Source: Ilumatobacteraceae bacterium
GTDB lineage: Bacteria > Actinomycetota > Acidimicrobiia > Acidimicrobiales > Ilumatobacteraceae
NCBI GenBank assembly: GCA_018401375.1
Contig: JAGYKR010000001.1
Span: 248,001 to 312,000, forward strand
Direction: 5' to 3'
DNA length: 64,000 nucleotides
Part shown: piece by piece, positions 52,400 to 62,669 of the stretch
Numbering within the stretch: the stretch's first letter is position 1
How the letters are laid out: each line of letters begins with the position of its first letter
Notes under the pieces: generated by a model
The model's database searches: none
Told to the model about the DNA's origin: nothing
What the model saw: the letters and a program-made list of their open reading frames with translations, nothing else
Translations under genes and position numbers: made by a program

Positions 52400-52426
52400 A
52401 TTAACACTATCCCCATAGTAGAATTT
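52400..52426. promoter_or_regulatory. Palindromic motif upstream of sufD (candidate regulatory site)
   Basis: The 27-base element contains the perfect palindrome ACTAT-CCCC-ATAGT at 52406-52419 and is AT-rich for this genome. A related element lies at 62220-62246, upstream of the second sufC; 21 of 27 positions are the same. The site ends 5 bases before the GTG of sufD, so it could be a promoter or an operator for an internal suf transcript. Confidence 0.5.
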
Positions 52427-52431
52427 GGTCC

Positions 52432-53502
52432 GTGTCTGTGTTATCCCCCGTGTCAATGCCCACCACCGATGAGGAGATCTGGCGCTACAGCCGGATCGAA
52501 GAACTCGATCTGAGCCGCTACGAGACGGCGGCGTCGGTGACCACGGTGCTCGATGCCGAAGGCCTCCAAGTGGAGTTCGTTGCGGTGCCCGAAGGTTTCA
52601 GTCTCCCCGACGTGTTCGCTGAACTGAATGCCGAGCACATGTCGGCCACCGTGATTAAGGTGCCGGCTCACAAGGTGGTGCAAGCCCCGGTGATCGTGAC
52701 CCACCAGGTGGATCTCGGTGGTGTGGCCACCTTTCCTCGGCTCATTATCGAGGCCGGCGAGAACTCCGAGGTGACGGTCATTGAACGCTTCGTGACCAGC
52801 GATGACCTTTCGCCCGAAGCCCTCGTGGTCCCGGTAGTGCAGGTCGTGGCCTCCCAATCGGCTCGTGTGAGGTATCTCGCCATCAACCAACTCGGTGACA
52901 AGGTGTGGCAGATCGGTCACCAGCAAGGGCTCGGTCTGAAGGATTCAGATCTGCAGATGGCCACTGTTGCGCTCGGCGGGGATTACGCCCGGATGCGTAC
53001 CGATGTGCGCGTCGCCGGCCCCGGGGCGAGCGCCAAACAGGTCGCGCTGTATTTCGCTGGTGACGATCAGATGCATGATTTCCGGACCATCCAAGATCAC
53101 GATGCGCCGTACACCCACAGCGATCTGTTGTTTAAGGGTGCGGTCCAAGGCCACGCCCGCAGCGTGTACACCGGTTTGATCAAAATCCGCGAACATGCCC
53201 GCGGTACTGCGGCTTTCCAAACCAACCGGAACCTGACCCTGTCAGAAGGATCCTGGGCCGAAAGCGTGCCGAACCTTGAGATTGAGACCAACGATGTGAA
53301 GTGTTCTCACGCTTCCACTGTGGGACCGATCGACGAGGATCAGCGGTTCTATTTGGAGAGCCGGGGGATTGACCCGTCGGTGGCTGAGCGTTTGGTGGTG
53401 CTCGGCTTCTTTGATGAGGTGCTGGCCCAACTGCCGGCCGGTGATTTGGTGGATGACTTGCGAGCCCGAGTGGCCGCAAAGCTGGGAGCTGGTGTGCGAT
53501 GA
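52432..53502 (+). CDS. sufD: Fe-S cluster assembly protein SufD
   Basis: The 356-residue SufD is the second scaffold subunit of the SufBCD complex. It has the WRYSRIEELDLSRY opening, the beta-helix region with QDHDAPYTHSDLLFKGAVQGHARSVYTGLIKI near 220-250, and TNDVKCSHASTVGPIDEDQRFYLESRGI with RLVVLGFFDEV near the C-terminus. The start may be the GTG at 52432 or the ATG at 52456. The stop overlaps the Rieske-type ferredoxin start by 4 bases. Confidence 0.95.
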   Translation: MSVLSPVSMPTTDEEIWRYSRIEELDLSRYETAASVTTVLDAEGLQVEFVAVPEGFSLPDVFAELNAEHMSATVIKVPAHKVVQAPVIVTHQVDLGGVATFPRLIIEAGENSEVTVIERFVTSDDLSPEALVVPVVQVVASQSARVRYLAINQLGDKVWQIGHQQGLGLKDSDLQMATVALGGDYARMRTDVRVAGPGASAKQVALYFAGDDQMHDFRTIQDHDAPYTHSDLLFKGAVQGHARSVYTGLIKIREHARGTAAFQTNRNLTLSEGSWAESVPNLEIETNDVKCSHASTVGPIDEDQRFYLESRGIDPSVAERLVVLGFFDEVLAQLPAGDLVDDLRARVAAKLGAGVR

Positions 53503-53807
53503 ACCCGATCTGTGAGTTAGACGAACTGGTCTCTGGTGAGGCCCGCAAGTTTGTGGTGGATGGCGAGCCCGTGGCAGTGGTGCGCATCGAGGACAAGGTG
53601 TACGCGATCGGCGACATCTGCTCCCATGCCAACGTGTCGTTGTCGGAGGGTGAGGTCTGGTGCGATGAGTTGGGCCTCGAGTGCCCGAAGCATGCTTCGG
53701 TGTTCTCCCTTGAGACCGGGGTGCCGACGACATTGCCGGCCACCCAAGCCGTCGCTGTGTATGAGGTGTCGATCGTTGACGGGAAAGTATTGGTGGGACG
53801 TTCATGA
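53499..53807 (+). CDS. Rieske-type [2Fe-2S] ferredoxin of the Suf operon
   Basis: The 102-residue protein has the Rieske ligands Cys-x-His in DICSHANVSLSEGEV near residue 43 and Cys-x2-His in ECPKHASVFSLETG near 65. This is the oxygenase-ferredoxin subfamily often found in actinobacterial suf operons between sufD and sufC. It may accept or pass electrons or serve as an early cluster client. It overlaps sufD by 4 bases at its start and sufC by 4 bases at its end, so the three are translated as one unit. Confidence 0.92.
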   Translation: MNPICELDELVSGEARKFVVDGEPVAVVRIEDKVYAIGDICSHANVSLSEGEVWCDELGLECPKHASVFSLETGVPTTLPATQAVAVYEVSIVDGKVLVGRS

Positions 53808-54610
53808 GCACATTGGAGATTCGTGGTCTGCGCGCCTCGGTGGTGGGCAAAGAGATCTTGCAAGGCATCGACCTGACCGTGTCCTCTGGTGAGGTACACG
53901 CCGTGATGGGTCCCAATGGTGCGGGCAAGTCCACGCTGTCGGCAGTGGTGATGGGTAAGCCCGGGTATCAGGTGCTCGGTGGCTCTGTCACCCTCGATGG
54001 CCGCGACATGTTGGCACTGCCCACCTGGGAGCGCGCCGTAGCCGGATTGCATCTCGTGATGCAGTATCCCTCCGAGGTGCCGGGGGTGTCGTTGATCGAT
54101 GCCATGTCGGAGGCCTTTGCCGCTCGTGGTCGTGACACCTCGGGACTTGCTGATCTGCTCGGCGCCGAGGCGGACCGGATCGGGTTTGAGCGACGGTTCC
54201 TCGAGCGGTCGCTGAACGTGGATCTTTCTGGTGGTGAAAAGAAGCGCAACGAGACCTTGCAGATGGCGGTGCTCGGACCGAAGATTGCGATCTTGGACGA
54301 ACTGGACTCGGGCCTTGATATCGACGCGTTGCGTGACTGCGCCCGCCGGGTAGAAGACATGAGTAATGAGGGCCTTGGTGTGTTGGTGATCACTCACTAC
54401 AGCCGCCTTTTGACTGAGCTGAAGCCCGACCATGTGCACATCTTGGTGAAGGGCCGCATCGTGGCCTCTGGCGGCCCCGAACTCGCTGATCAGCTGGACA
54501 CCGATGGGTATGCAGCTTTTGCCGCTCCCGAGGATCTGGTGGCCGACGCACCAACGCCCGCCCGGCCGGTGGAGCGGCCCGGCTCACTAAACGACCTGTT
54601 CGCGATCTAG
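53804..54610 (+). CDS. sufC: Fe-S cluster assembly ATPase SufC (first copy)
   Basis: The 268-residue ABC-type ATPase powers the SufBCD scaffold. It has Walker A GPNGAGKST near residue 37, the signature NVDLSGGEKKRNE near 142 and Walker B ILDELDSGLDIDALR near 163, plus the H-loop in VITHYSRLL near 195. The Walker B ending DELDSG differs from DETDSG in the second copy at 61405. A Pro/Ala-rich tail follows the family core. This copy sits with sufB and sufD. Its stop overlaps the convergent HNH gene by 4 bases. Confidence 0.94.
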   Translation: MSTLEIRGLRASVVGKEILQGIDLTVSSGEVHAVMGPNGAGKSTLSAVVMGKPGYQVLGGSVTLDGRDMLALPTWERAVAGLHLVMQYPSEVPGVSLIDAMSEAFAARGRDTSGLADLLGAEADRIGFERRFLERSLNVDLSGGEKKRNETLQMAVLGPKIAILDELDSGLDIDALRDCARRVEDMSNEGLGVLVITHYSRLLTELKPDHVHILVKGRIVASGGPELADQLDTDGYAAFAAPEDLVADAPTPARPVERPGSLNDLFAI

Positions 54611-55920
54611 ATCCCGAGTGTCTGGCCATTAGGCCGAGCCACTTTCCATGATCCAGTAGGGCTTCGATCGATCTGGTACCCCTTGGTTTTGTGGCGATTA
54701 TGCCGACCGCATAATGGTGCGCCATTGGCAGGTGAGGTATGGCCGCCAGATTCCCAACTTCGTAGATGGTCATGTTGGCAATGTGAAGAACTGACCTGAC
54801 AACCCGGCCACACACAATGGGTGGCTTGAAGTTGAACGGCATCGCGAGCAGCCCCCGTGAAGAGACGTTGTCGGCGCCCGAGGTCAGTGACCAAGGTGGG
54901 CGACTCAAAAATCACCCGGCGGATATGGCCGTGCAGGCTGCGGACTATGGCTTCCACCGGCTCCACGGCCACCCCGTCAGAGGTTTGGCAGCGCCGGAGG
55001 TGGAACGGAACCGGATTGAGATCCAAGAGGCCGTTACGTGATTGACCGGGGATTAACCGCATCCGGGTGAGAGTGGACTCATAGGTGCCGATGTCCATGA
55101 CGATGTTGAGGGTGGGAACTGGTAGTTGGGCGCCAGCCGGAGTGGACGCCGCTTGAAGGAAGATCTGGTGCAATGCGTCCCAACGTCGCTGGGAGGCGGT
55201 CCGCGGCATCAGCGCGGTGCAAGCATCAGAGCCGTGTTGTTCGGTGCAGATCGCCCAGTCCTTATCGAACTCAATCTGAGTGAACCGTTCGAGGATCTCG
55301 CGCATTTCGGTGATGTCGAGCACTCCACCGCTGCCGTGGAGAAACCCCGTGTCATCGGCGATACCCATTGCGACCCAGCGTCGGCGGTGAGCAGCCTCGG
55401 CTCGACGGGTGGCGCCATCAGGATCGGCATACATCTGCCAATGCTGCAGACAGGTCGCAAACCCGGAGTACTCCTGGTGAGTAGCGAGATCAACGAGCAT
55501 GTGGGCTGAAGCGCCAAAGTGTTGACTGGTACGGGGATGGGTGGCCGCCCCAGCGAGCATCTGGGCTTGGGTGACACCGAGCTGCCCGGTGAGCAGCGCC
55601 TCTATCACCACAGGGGCTTTAGCGACGGTGGCGGCTAATCGATTGCGATGGCGGGTTTGGGTGGGGGAGGCAGCGAGTTCGCCACGCTGCCAGGCAGTGA
55701 GGGATCGGTAGCCATCACGCCGTCCAAGGTTGCGTGTGCGGGCGCACTGCAGAGCAACACTGAACTCGGCTTCGATGCGTCGCAGATCCTGGTCAAGCGA
55801 GCGCAAGCGGTCTTCGAGTTCGGCATCGTTCAGCTCGGTGAACTGGGACACAAGCCGATCGAGTGCGGGAGTTCCCGGAATCTCCGGAGCATCAGAATCG
55901 CAGGTAGTGACGGCGGTCAT
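54607..55920 (-). CDS. DUF222 protein with C-terminal HNH endonuclease domain
   Basis: The 437-residue protein has the DUF222 (13E12-like) N-terminal domain, with RLAATVAKAPVVIEALLTGQLGVTQAQMLAGAA near residues 92-125, and an HNH nuclease domain at about 365-415 with CVWPGCQVSSSHCQHDHLRSWESGGHTSPANGAPLCGRHNRHKT. Such genes occur in many copies in actinobacteria, behave like mobile or selfish elements and have no proven function. It lies between the two Suf blocks and is convergent with sufC. The start MTAVTTCD at 55920 is preceded by no clear ribosome site. Confidence 0.87.
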   Translation of the reverse strand: MTAVTTCDSDAPEIPGTPALDRLVSQFTELNDAELEDRLRSLDQDLRRIEAEFSVALQCARTRNLGRRDGYRSLTAWQRGELAASPTQTRHRNRLAATVAKAPVVIEALLTGQLGVTQAQMLAGAATHPRTSQHFGASAHMLVDLATHQEYSGFATCLQHWQMYADPDGATRRAEAAHRRRWVAMGIADDTGFLHGSGGVLDITEMREILERFTQIEFDKDWAICTEQHGSDACTALMPRTASQRRWDALHQIFLQAASTPAGAQLPVPTLNIVMDIGTYESTLTRMRLIPGQSRNGLLDLNPVPFHLRRCQTSDGVAVEPVEAIVRSLHGHIRRVIFESPTLVTDLGRRQRLFTGAARDAVQLQATHCVWPGCQVSSSHCQHDHLRSWESGGHTSPANGAPLCGRHNRHKTKGYQIDRSPTGSWKVARPNGQTLGI

Positions 55921-55994
55921 ACCTCCATAGTATCGAACGCATGTTCGATCACAACCTGATGTCCGAAAATATTCTGGCTCGGATGTGCGAGGTT

Positions 55995-56861
55995 CTACAT
56001 CTGACGCAGCCGGCGGATCCGCTCACCGGTATCGGGGTGGGTGCTAAACAACTTCGCCACATCCACGCCACCGGTCTTACGGTGGCTGGCCTCAGCGAGG
56101 GGATTATGAATGTAGGCCTGGGCCTGAGCGGGAGCCACCGCCATCGGGGTGCGGACCGCAATCTGCTCGATCCGTTCGAGGGCCGAGGCCAAGTGCTGTC
56201 CCGATCCGAGCAGCGCCGCTGCGCCACGGTCCGCTTCGAATTCGCGGGAGCGTGAGATGGCCATTTGCATGAGCCCGGCCGCCATCGGGGCGAGGAGAGC
56301 AACAGCCAAGGCACCGATGGGATTGCCACCACGGTTGTCACGACCGCCACCGAACATGGCCGCAAACATGGCCATCTGGGCCACAAAGGAGATCGCTGTG
56401 GCAATGGCTGCGGCCACGGAGCCGATCAAAATGTCGCGGTGTTTGACGTGCATCAGTTCGTGCGCCATCACCGCTTCAACTTCGGCTTTAGAGAGGTGCT
56501 GCAAGAGTCCTTCGGTGGCGCACACCACTGCGTTATTCGGGTTGCGGCCGGTGGCGAAAGCATTCGGCTGGGCCTGCGGAGCAATGGCCACAGTGGGCAC
56601 CGGCATATTGGCCCGGGCGGCTAGTGCGGCCACCATCCCATAGAACTCGGGCGCTTCTTCGGCGGTGATGATGCGCGCCTTGGCGGACTTCAGGGCCAGT
56701 TTGTCGGAGAACCAATAGGAGCCTCCCACCATCACGAATGCGAGCACCAAACCGATGGTTAATGAGCCGCTCGATCCGCCTCCGAGGATGCCGGCCACAG
56801 CCACGATCAGGCCGCCGAGTCCTGCCAACAACACAGTGGTCTTCATGGTGTTTGCGAACAT
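55995..56861 (-). CDS. htpX: HtpX-type M48 zinc metalloprotease
   Basis: This 288-residue membrane protease degrades misfolded membrane proteins. It has two N-terminal hydrophobic segments, the zinc motif VMAHELMHVKHRD near residue 132 with its HExxH-type site, further membrane segments near 155-200, and the third ligand Glu in SREFEADRGAAALLG near 215. The ending STHPDTGERIRRLRQM is typical. The start MFANTMKT at 56861 gives the usual length. It is divergent from the pterin dehydratase gene. Confidence 0.93.
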   Translation of the reverse strand: MFANTMKTTVLLAGLGGLIVAVAGILGGGSSGSLTIGLVLAFVMVGGSYWFSDKLALKSAKARIITAEEAPEFYGMVAALAARANMPVPTVAIAPQAQPNAFATGRNPNNAVVCATEGLLQHLSKAEVEAVMAHELMHVKHRDILIGSVAAAIATAISFVAQMAMFAAMFGGGRDNRGGNPIGALAVALLAPMAAGLMQMAISRSREFEADRGAAALLGSGQHLASALERIEQIAVRTPMAVAPAQAQAYIHNPLAEASHRKTGGVDVAKLFSTHPDTGERIRRLRQM

Positions 56862-56932
56862 GGACTAAGGATATCTGGAGGGTGTTCGGGCGGATGCCGT
56901 GACTGTGACACCGTCTGGCTACGGTCACCAGA

Positions 56933-57169
56933 GTGCAATGGACCGAGCGTGAGGGAAAGCTGGAGCGTGAGTTTGTGTTCAGGGATTTCTCTGAGGCTTT
57001 TGGCTTCATGACCCGCGTCGCGCTGCTCGCCGAACAAGCGGATCACCATCCCGATTGGTCCAACTCGTGGAACCGGGTTCAGATCTCTTTGACCACTCAT
57101 GACGCCGGTTCAGTGATCACCCAGAAGGATCGGGATCTGGCCGCATCGATCGACCGGCTGATCCCATGA
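56933..57169 (+). CDS. phhB: Pterin-4a-carbinolamine dehydratase
   Basis: The 78-residue protein dehydrates 4a-hydroxytetrahydropterin, recycling pterin cofactor. The family signature is [35 protein letters not shown], with the His-His-Pro-x-Trp active site near residues 37-42. It is shorter at the N-terminus than most members (about 95-100). The start is a GTG at 56933. It overlaps the next gene, an MFS transporter, by 4 bases. No aromatic amino acid hydroxylase is visible in the window. Confidence 0.88.
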   Translation: MQWTEREGKLEREFVFRDFSEAFGFMTRVALLAEQADHHPDWSNSWNRVQISLTTHDAGSVITQKDRDLAASIDRLIP

Positions 57170-58383
57170 AGACGAACGAAAAGTTTCCCGGCTGGCGGGT
57201 GGTGACCGGCAGTTTCATCGTGCTGACGGTGACTGCAGGTCTCGGTTTTTACGGTCTCGCTGTGTTTCTTAACGCGTTCAGTCGTGAGCGTGGCTGGGAC
57301 GTGGCATCGGTGTCGTTGGCCACGACGATCTTCTTCTTAGTCTCGGGGGCCGTGGGTGTGTGGGTGGCACGCCTGATCGCTCGCACCGATGTGCGCTATG
57401 CGATCGTCGGCGGTGGAGTGGTAGGCGCTTTGGCGCTGGCGGTGCTCGGACAGGTCCAACAAAAGTGGCAGTTGTATTTGGTGTACTGCGTGTTCGCCCT
57501 CGGGTCAGCTGCGGCTGGTCTGGTGCCGGTGACCACGGTGGTGACTCGTTGGTTCCATGCCCGGCGGTCCGTGGCGTTGTCGATCGCCTCTACCGGACTG
57601 TCGGCAGGTGGGATGATCGTCACCCCGGCGGCCAAATGGCTGATTGACCGTCAAGGTCTCGAAGCCGGCACGCCGTGGCTCGCGGCGGTGTGGTTTATCG
57701 GAGTTGTGCCTGCGGCGTTGTGGTTGATCATCCCGGACCCGGCCTCTCGGGGATGGCTCCCCGATGGGGAACGCTCGGTGGTTGGGGTGGCAGCGCCGAT
57801 TGCGAAAGGTATGGCGTTCACCGAGGCGGTCAGGCATCGGTTCTTTATTGCGGTGACCATCGGGTATGTGTTGGCTCTCGGTTCTCAGGTGGGTGGTATC
57901 CAGCAGTTGGTGCGCTTGGCGGAATCGCGCACTGATCGCAATACCGCAGCGCTCGCGACCTTGGTGCTGGCAGCGATGTCGGTGATCGGAAGGCTCGTGG
58001 GCGGGCGAGTGGTGACCAAGGTGCCGATGCTCGGCTTCACCGTCACCCTGGCGGTGGTGCAAGGTGGAGCCATGGTGGGATTGGCATTTGCTGAATCCAC
58101 TCTGGCGTTGTTCCTCGTGTTGCCGATTTTTGGTTTGACGGTGGGCAATATTTTGATGCTGCAGCCTTTGTTGATCGCCGAGCGTTTCGGTGTGAAGGAT
58201 TACCCGCGACTGTTCTCACGGTCACAGTTCGTCAGCACCTTTGGAGTGGCGGGCGGCCCGTTGTTGCTCGGCTGGCTTCACGATGTAGGCGGCGGCTACC
58301 GGACCTCATACCTGGTGGCGGGATGCTGTTCGGTGGCAGGGGCCGCGATCTTGTCCTCCGCCGGCTCGGCCCGCTCCGATTGA
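57166..58383 (+). CDS. MFS transporter
   Basis: The 405-residue membrane protein has about 12 hydrophobic segments, with [17 protein letters not shown] after the second and [17 protein letters not shown] in the second half, both matching the loop signature of major facilitators. It resembles the oxalate/formate or monocarboxylate-type group, judging by the motif [28 protein letters not shown]. The substrate is unknown. It is coupled to the pterin dehydratase by a 4-base overlap (57166-57169). Confidence 0.87.
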   Translation: MKTNEKFPGWRVVTGSFIVLTVTAGLGFYGLAVFLNAFSRERGWDVASVSLATTIFFLVSGAVGVWVARLIARTDVRYAIVGGGVVGALALAVLGQVQQKWQLYLVYCVFALGSAAAGLVPVTTVVTRWFHARRSVALSIASTGLSAGGMIVTPAAKWLIDRQGLEAGTPWLAAVWFIGVVPAALWLIIPDPASRGWLPDGERSVVGVAAPIAKGMAFTEAVRHRFFIAVTIGYVLALGSQVGGIQQLVRLAESRTDRNTAALATLVLAAMSVIGRLVGGRVVTKVPMLGFTVTLAVVQGGAMVGLAFAESTLALFLVLPIFGLTVGNILMLQPLLIAERFGVKDYPRLFSRSQFVSTFGVAGGPLLLGWLHDVGGGYRTSYLVAGCCSVAGAAILSSAGSARSD

Positions 58384-58411
58384 CACCGGCTCGATCGGGC
58401 ATGATCGCACA

Positions 58412-58924
58412 ATGCCGAAACTGACGAGTGCTGAGGTGGATGAACTATTGATGGAGCCGGGCCTTCTGGCGCGGATCGGGACCACCGACGCGGATGGGAT
58501 GCCGCGGGTGTTGCCTCTGTGGTTCATTGTGGAAGGCCGCACCTTGTACTTCACGCCGCGTGAGCCAGCGGTGATCTGGCGCAATATCGTGCGGGACCCG
58601 CGGATCGGGATCTCCATTGATGAGGAAACCCCGCCCTATCGCAAGCTCACGATTCAGGGCACCGTCACGATTACGCATCCGCCCGGAGAGGACGATCAAT
58701 GGCGGGAGATGTATCGCCGGATCGCCGGTCGGTACACGCCGCAGAACTGGGCGGATCGATATGTGGAAGACACCGACGATCAGCCTCGGGCATTATGTGC
58801 GTTGGATCTGGATGCTCCCGGAACCAAGGTGTCCACCTGGCGGATGCCGGTGCGTGGTGAGGATCCCCGCGGGATCTGGGCCACCCGGTATTACTTACCG
58901 GGTACCAAGATGCGCGAGACCTGA
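58412..58924 (+). CDS. Pyridoxamine 5'-phosphate oxidase-fold protein
   Basis: The 170-residue protein has the split-barrel flavin-binding fold: LARIGTTDADGMPRVLPLWFIVEGRTLYFTPREPAVIWRNIVRDPRIGISIDEE in the first 75 residues, and RKLTIQGTVTI after it. Many actinobacterial members bind F420, FMN or heme rather than acting on pyridoxamine phosphate. The C-terminal part, TKVSTWRMPVRGEDPRGIWATRYY, is typical of an F420-binding subgroup, though this is a guess. It lies 28 bases downstream of the MFS gene and is convergent with the thioesterase, one base apart. Confidence 0.8.
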   Translation: MPKLTSAEVDELLMEPGLLARIGTTDADGMPRVLPLWFIVEGRTLYFTPREPAVIWRNIVRDPRIGISIDEETPPYRKLTIQGTVTITHPPGEDDQWREMYRRIAGRYTPQNWADRYVEDTDDQPRALCALDLDAPGTKVSTWRMPVRGEDPRGIWATRYYLPGTKMRET

Positions 58925-58925
58925 C

Positions 58926-59651
58926 CTAACTCTGGGTGAGGGCATTAAAGGTCGCTGGATCGATGGAGATAAAGATCGCCGAACAGCGAGCCACAACGGC
59001 CCCGGTGGCCTCCACGGTGAGCTCTCCACTCATTAGCAGTTTGCGACCTTGGCGCTCATCGAGGCGGACCCGACAACTGAGCGGCTCGCCGATGGGGGTA
59101 CCGGCCTCGTAACGGATCTTTAACTCGCCGGTGAAGCCTGGCTGTTTGTGGATGGTGAGCACAAAACCCAAGATGTCATCAAACAGCGCGGCCACAATCC
59201 CACCGTGACTGCGCAGCGGAGCGCCTTCATGGCCCGCTCGCAAGGTCACTTCGGCCACGATCTCATCGCCGTCTCGATACACCACAGGTTCAAGACCCCA
59301 TGGGCTGGCCCGCCCTGAGATGGGCCGTTCCTCGTATGAGGTCATCTCTTGACCGTCAGCGATCTCCTCGCCCCACTCAGACCCCGGTCCGGTGTCCGAA
59401 TCGGCACGTTCTTGGGAGCGGTTCTTGGTTGGGCCGGCACTGAGGACACTGACCAGTCGTTGTATCTCTGCGGTCGTGGATCGCAGTGTGTCCGCCGGGG
59501 AATGATGTCCGACGAGGGCATGACCGAGATCTCGGATCGCAGCGGCCGCATCGGCTCGGGCATCGGCGATCGCATCGGGATGATCAGACTGCGGCATCTG
59601 GACCAGCGGGTCCATGTGGTCGGTGCTGCGGTCAGGTAGGGGGGAGGTCAC
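58926..59651 (-). CDS. PaaI-type hotdog thioesterase with N-terminal extension
   Basis: The 241-residue protein has a C-terminal hotdog domain (about 130-235) with GAPLRSHGGIVAALFDDILGFVLTIHKQPGFTGELKIRYEAGTPIGEPLSCRVR, the pattern of PaaI-like acyl-CoA thioesterases. The N-terminal 110 residues, rich in Asp, Ala and Thr and helical, are not part of the domain and I do not recognise them. It follows sufU by 10 bases on the same strand and so could be in the second Suf transcript, without any clear functional link. Confidence 0.83.
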   Translation of the reverse strand: MTSPLPDRSTDHMDPLVQMPQSDHPDAIADARADAAAAIRDLGHALVGHHSPADTLRSTTAEIQRLVSVLSAGPTKNRSQERADSDTGPGSEWGEEIADGQEMTSYEERPISGRASPWGLEPVVYRDGDEIVAEVTLRAGHEGAPLRSHGGIVAALFDDILGFVLTIHKQPGFTGELKIRYEAGTPIGEPLSCRVRLDERQGRKLLMSGELTVEATGAVVARCSAIFISIDPATFNALTQS

Positions 59652-59661
59652 CCCTTGGAAA

Positions 59662-60144
59662 CTAGTTGTCGAGGGCTTGGATCAACGTGTTCCAAGCGAG
59701 GGTGGCGCATTTGATGCGGACCGGGAACTTCACCACACCTTGGAGGGCTTCAAGGTCACCGAGCGGATGAGGGTTATTGGCATCGGCCACGAGGGCGGCT
59801 TCCTCTTCGGGGGTGGGTTCGATATCGGTGTCGAGTGACAGCATCGACTTGAAGCGCCGCACTAAAGCGGTGACCTCGGGGAGAGTTTTGCCGATCACGG
59901 CTTGGCTCATCATCGAAGCCGAGGACTGAGAGATCGAACATCCTTGGCCGGAGACCTTGATGTCACGCACCACCGCCGGTGACACGGCGTCATCAACATC
60001 GATGTAGATCGTGATCTCGTCACCGCACAAAGGGTTGTGTCCCTCCGCCATCCGGGCCGGCGGCGATTCCAGTTCACCGCGATGGCGCGGCGAACGGTAG
60101 TGATCAAGAATGATTTCGCGGTAGAGGTCGTCGAGGCCCGGCAT
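59662..60144 (-). CDS. sufU: Fe-S cluster assembly sulfur-transfer protein SufU
   Basis: The 160-residue SufU takes sulfur from SufS and delivers it to the SufBCD scaffold. Its three zinc-binding cysteines are in NPLCGDEI near residue 40, GQGCSISQSSASMM near 67 and RIKCATLAWNTL near 147, and Asp is in CGDE. The insertion after ASMM is typical of SufU and absent in IscU. The ATG at 60144 follows TGGAGGAATC, a strong ribosome site. It lies 14 bases after the sufS stop. No sufE is present. Confidence 0.93.
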   Translation of the reverse strand: MPGLDDLYREIILDHYRSPRHRGELESPPARMAEGHNPLCGDEITIYIDVDDAVSPAVVRDIKVSGQGCSISQSSASMMSQAVIGKTLPEVTALVRRFKSMLSLDTDIEPTPEEEAALVADANNPHPLGDLEALQGVVKFPVRIKCATLAWNTLIQALDN

Positions 60145-60158
60145 GATTCCTCCAGAGG

Positions 60159-61404
60159 TCAAAAAGCGAAGATATCGCTGGCGCCATCGAGGGCGTCGGC
60201 GAGAGCGTCAATGTCACTGGTGTCGTTGTAGAGATAGAAACTGGCCCGGGCCGTGGCGTTGGCGCCGAGGATCCGCATCAGGGGCTTCGCGCAATGATGT
60301 CCGGCTCGCACACAGACATTGCGTTCATCGAGCACCTGGGAGATGTCGTGGGGGTGAATCTCGCCGAATGCGAAACTCAGCACCGCGCCGCGCACCGTGA
60401 GATCGGTGGGACCGTGGATCGTGATTTTGTCCCCGTAGCGATCATTCAACGTGCGCAACGCGTACTCGGTGAGGTCGTGTTCATGGGCACGGATGTGGTC
60501 CATGCCGATTGCGGAGAGGTAGTCCACGGCGGCTCCGAGCCCGATCACTTCGGTGATCGGCGGGGTGCCGGCCTCAAACTTGGCGGGGATGGGGGCGGTA
60601 GTAAAACCGTCCAAGCGCACATCGGCGATCATGTTGCCGCCACCGTTAAAGGGGGCCATCGCTTCGAGGATCTCGCTGCGGCCCCACAGCACGCCTAGCC
60701 CGGAAGGCCCGCACATTTTGTGGCTGGAGAACGCCACGAGATCGGCGTTCCAGGCCTGCACATCGGTGGGTGCATGCGGGACTGACTGGCAGGCATCCAC
60801 GATGGCGATCGCACCAGCGGCATGGGCGCGGGCAACGATCTCGGTGACCGGGGTGAACGAGCCGAGCACATTGGACATCGAGGTGAACGAAATCGCCTTT
60901 GCTCCATCGAGCAGATTGTCCAGATCGCTGAGGTCTAACTGGCCGTCATCAGTGAGCGGGACCCATCTCAAGGTGATGCCACGCTCGGCGACGAGTTGGT
61001 GCCAAGGCACGATGTTGGCGTGGTGTTCCATGTGGGTGAGCACCACCACATCGCCGGTGCGCAGATGGGTGCGACCCCATGAGTGGGCGATCAGATTCAT
61101 GGATTCAGTCGCGTTGCGAGTGAAGACGATCTCTTCGGGGCGTGGCGCATTGATGAAGCGGGCAACCTTGGCGCGGGCCCCTTCAAAGGCATCGGTAGCT
61201 TCGCCGGCGAGCCGGTAGGCCGAGCGGTTAATCGGGGCGTAACTATGCGCCATGAACTCACTCATCGCGTCGATGACTTGGCGTGGTTTTTGGGAAGTGT
61301 TGGCGGAATCTAGATAGACGATCCGAGCGCCATCGATCTCACGGCGCAGGACCGGAAAGTCCGCCCGGATCGCCGCCCAGTCAGGGCAGGAGTGAGACAC
61401 CGAA

Positions 61405-61418
<14 letters not shown>
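60159..61418 (-). CDS. sufS: Cysteine desulfurase SufS
   Basis: This PLP enzyme, about 419 residues, frees sulfur from cysteine for cluster assembly. The family marks are YLDSANTSQKPRQVIDAM near residue 38, with Ser in place of the usual Ala, the PLP Lys in VAFSSHKMCGPSGLGVLWG near 235, and the active-site Cys in VRAGHHCAKPLMRILG near 374. The start is uncertain: GTG codons at 61418, 61412 and 61400 all fit. The first overlaps the sufC end by 14 bases. The open frame further upstream inside sufC was rejected. Confidence 0.93.
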
Positions 61419-62190
<772 letters not shown>

Positions 62191-62219
62191 GGGGCCGAGT
62201 CTAGGAGAATTCCGCTCTC

Positions 62220-62246
62220 ATTAGCACTACGGCCATAGGAGAAATT
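62220..62246. promoter_or_regulatory. Palindromic motif upstream of the second sufC (candidate regulatory site)
   Basis: This 27-base element, starting ATTAGCACTAC and reaching GAGAAATT, matches the element at 52400-52426 in 21 of 27 positions. It lies 30-56 bases before the second sufC start, where an operator or promoter would be expected. It is read from the strand opposite to sufC, but the palindromic core could work both ways. The half-sites here are imperfect (ACTAC and ATAGG). Confidence 0.5.
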
Positions 62247-62271
62247 AGACACAGAGAAATATGGCTCGGAG

Positions 62272-62643
62272 TCAGCGGTGCGTGTTCAGGTCTTGCTTCC
62301 ACTCACGGAAGCGGGTGTGGCGTACTCCCGATGGTCCGAGGCCGTCGCCGTCTCCAGCGGGAAACAAACGAAAGGTGAACTGTTCAGCGATTTCCTCGCA
62401 ATGGCAGGCGAAGTAACGGGCATCAGCATCTGCAGCCGGTCCGGCCCGCCACAAGAGCCACGGTCCGAGCCGACGCTTGTATTCGGCTATCGGCTCATCG
62501 GGGAGATCTTTGCCGAGGCGCTTGAGAGCGGCCGGCGCTTCGATCCATGCGGAGGCCACGATGTTGCGATCGCGCACCGGTGTCAGGGGGAGATCTGCGG
62601 TGTGGATCGGTGTGTCATCGATCGGCCGTTCGTCGTATCGCAT
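62272..62643 (-). CDS. Protein of unknown function, 123 residues
   Basis: I do not recognise this protein. It starts MRYDERPIDDTPIHTADLPLTPVRDRNIVASAWIEAP, and has a Trp-rich centre, GPWLLWRAGPAADADARYFACHCEE, and an end, GVRHTRFREWKQDLNTHR. The centre has two Cys in a CHC motif. The start at 62643 has GGAAGG 6 bases upstream, a good ribosome site. It lies 26 bases after the MBL hydrolase stop on the same strand, so the two may be co-transcribed. Confidence 0.65.
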   Translation of the reverse strand: MRYDERPIDDTPIHTADLPLTPVRDRNIVASAWIEAPAALKRLGKDLPDEPIAEYKRRLGPWLLWRAGPAADADARYFACHCEEIAEQFTFRLFPAGDGDGLGPSGVRHTRFREWKQDLNTHR

Positions 62644-62669
62644 GTGATCCTTCCAACCGCGTCCGGTAT

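Noticed and set aside
53180-54439. 419-codon minus-strand ORF opposite sufD, the Rieske gene and sufC
   Set aside because: It spans three conserved genes and reads as His- and Arg-rich shadow sequence.
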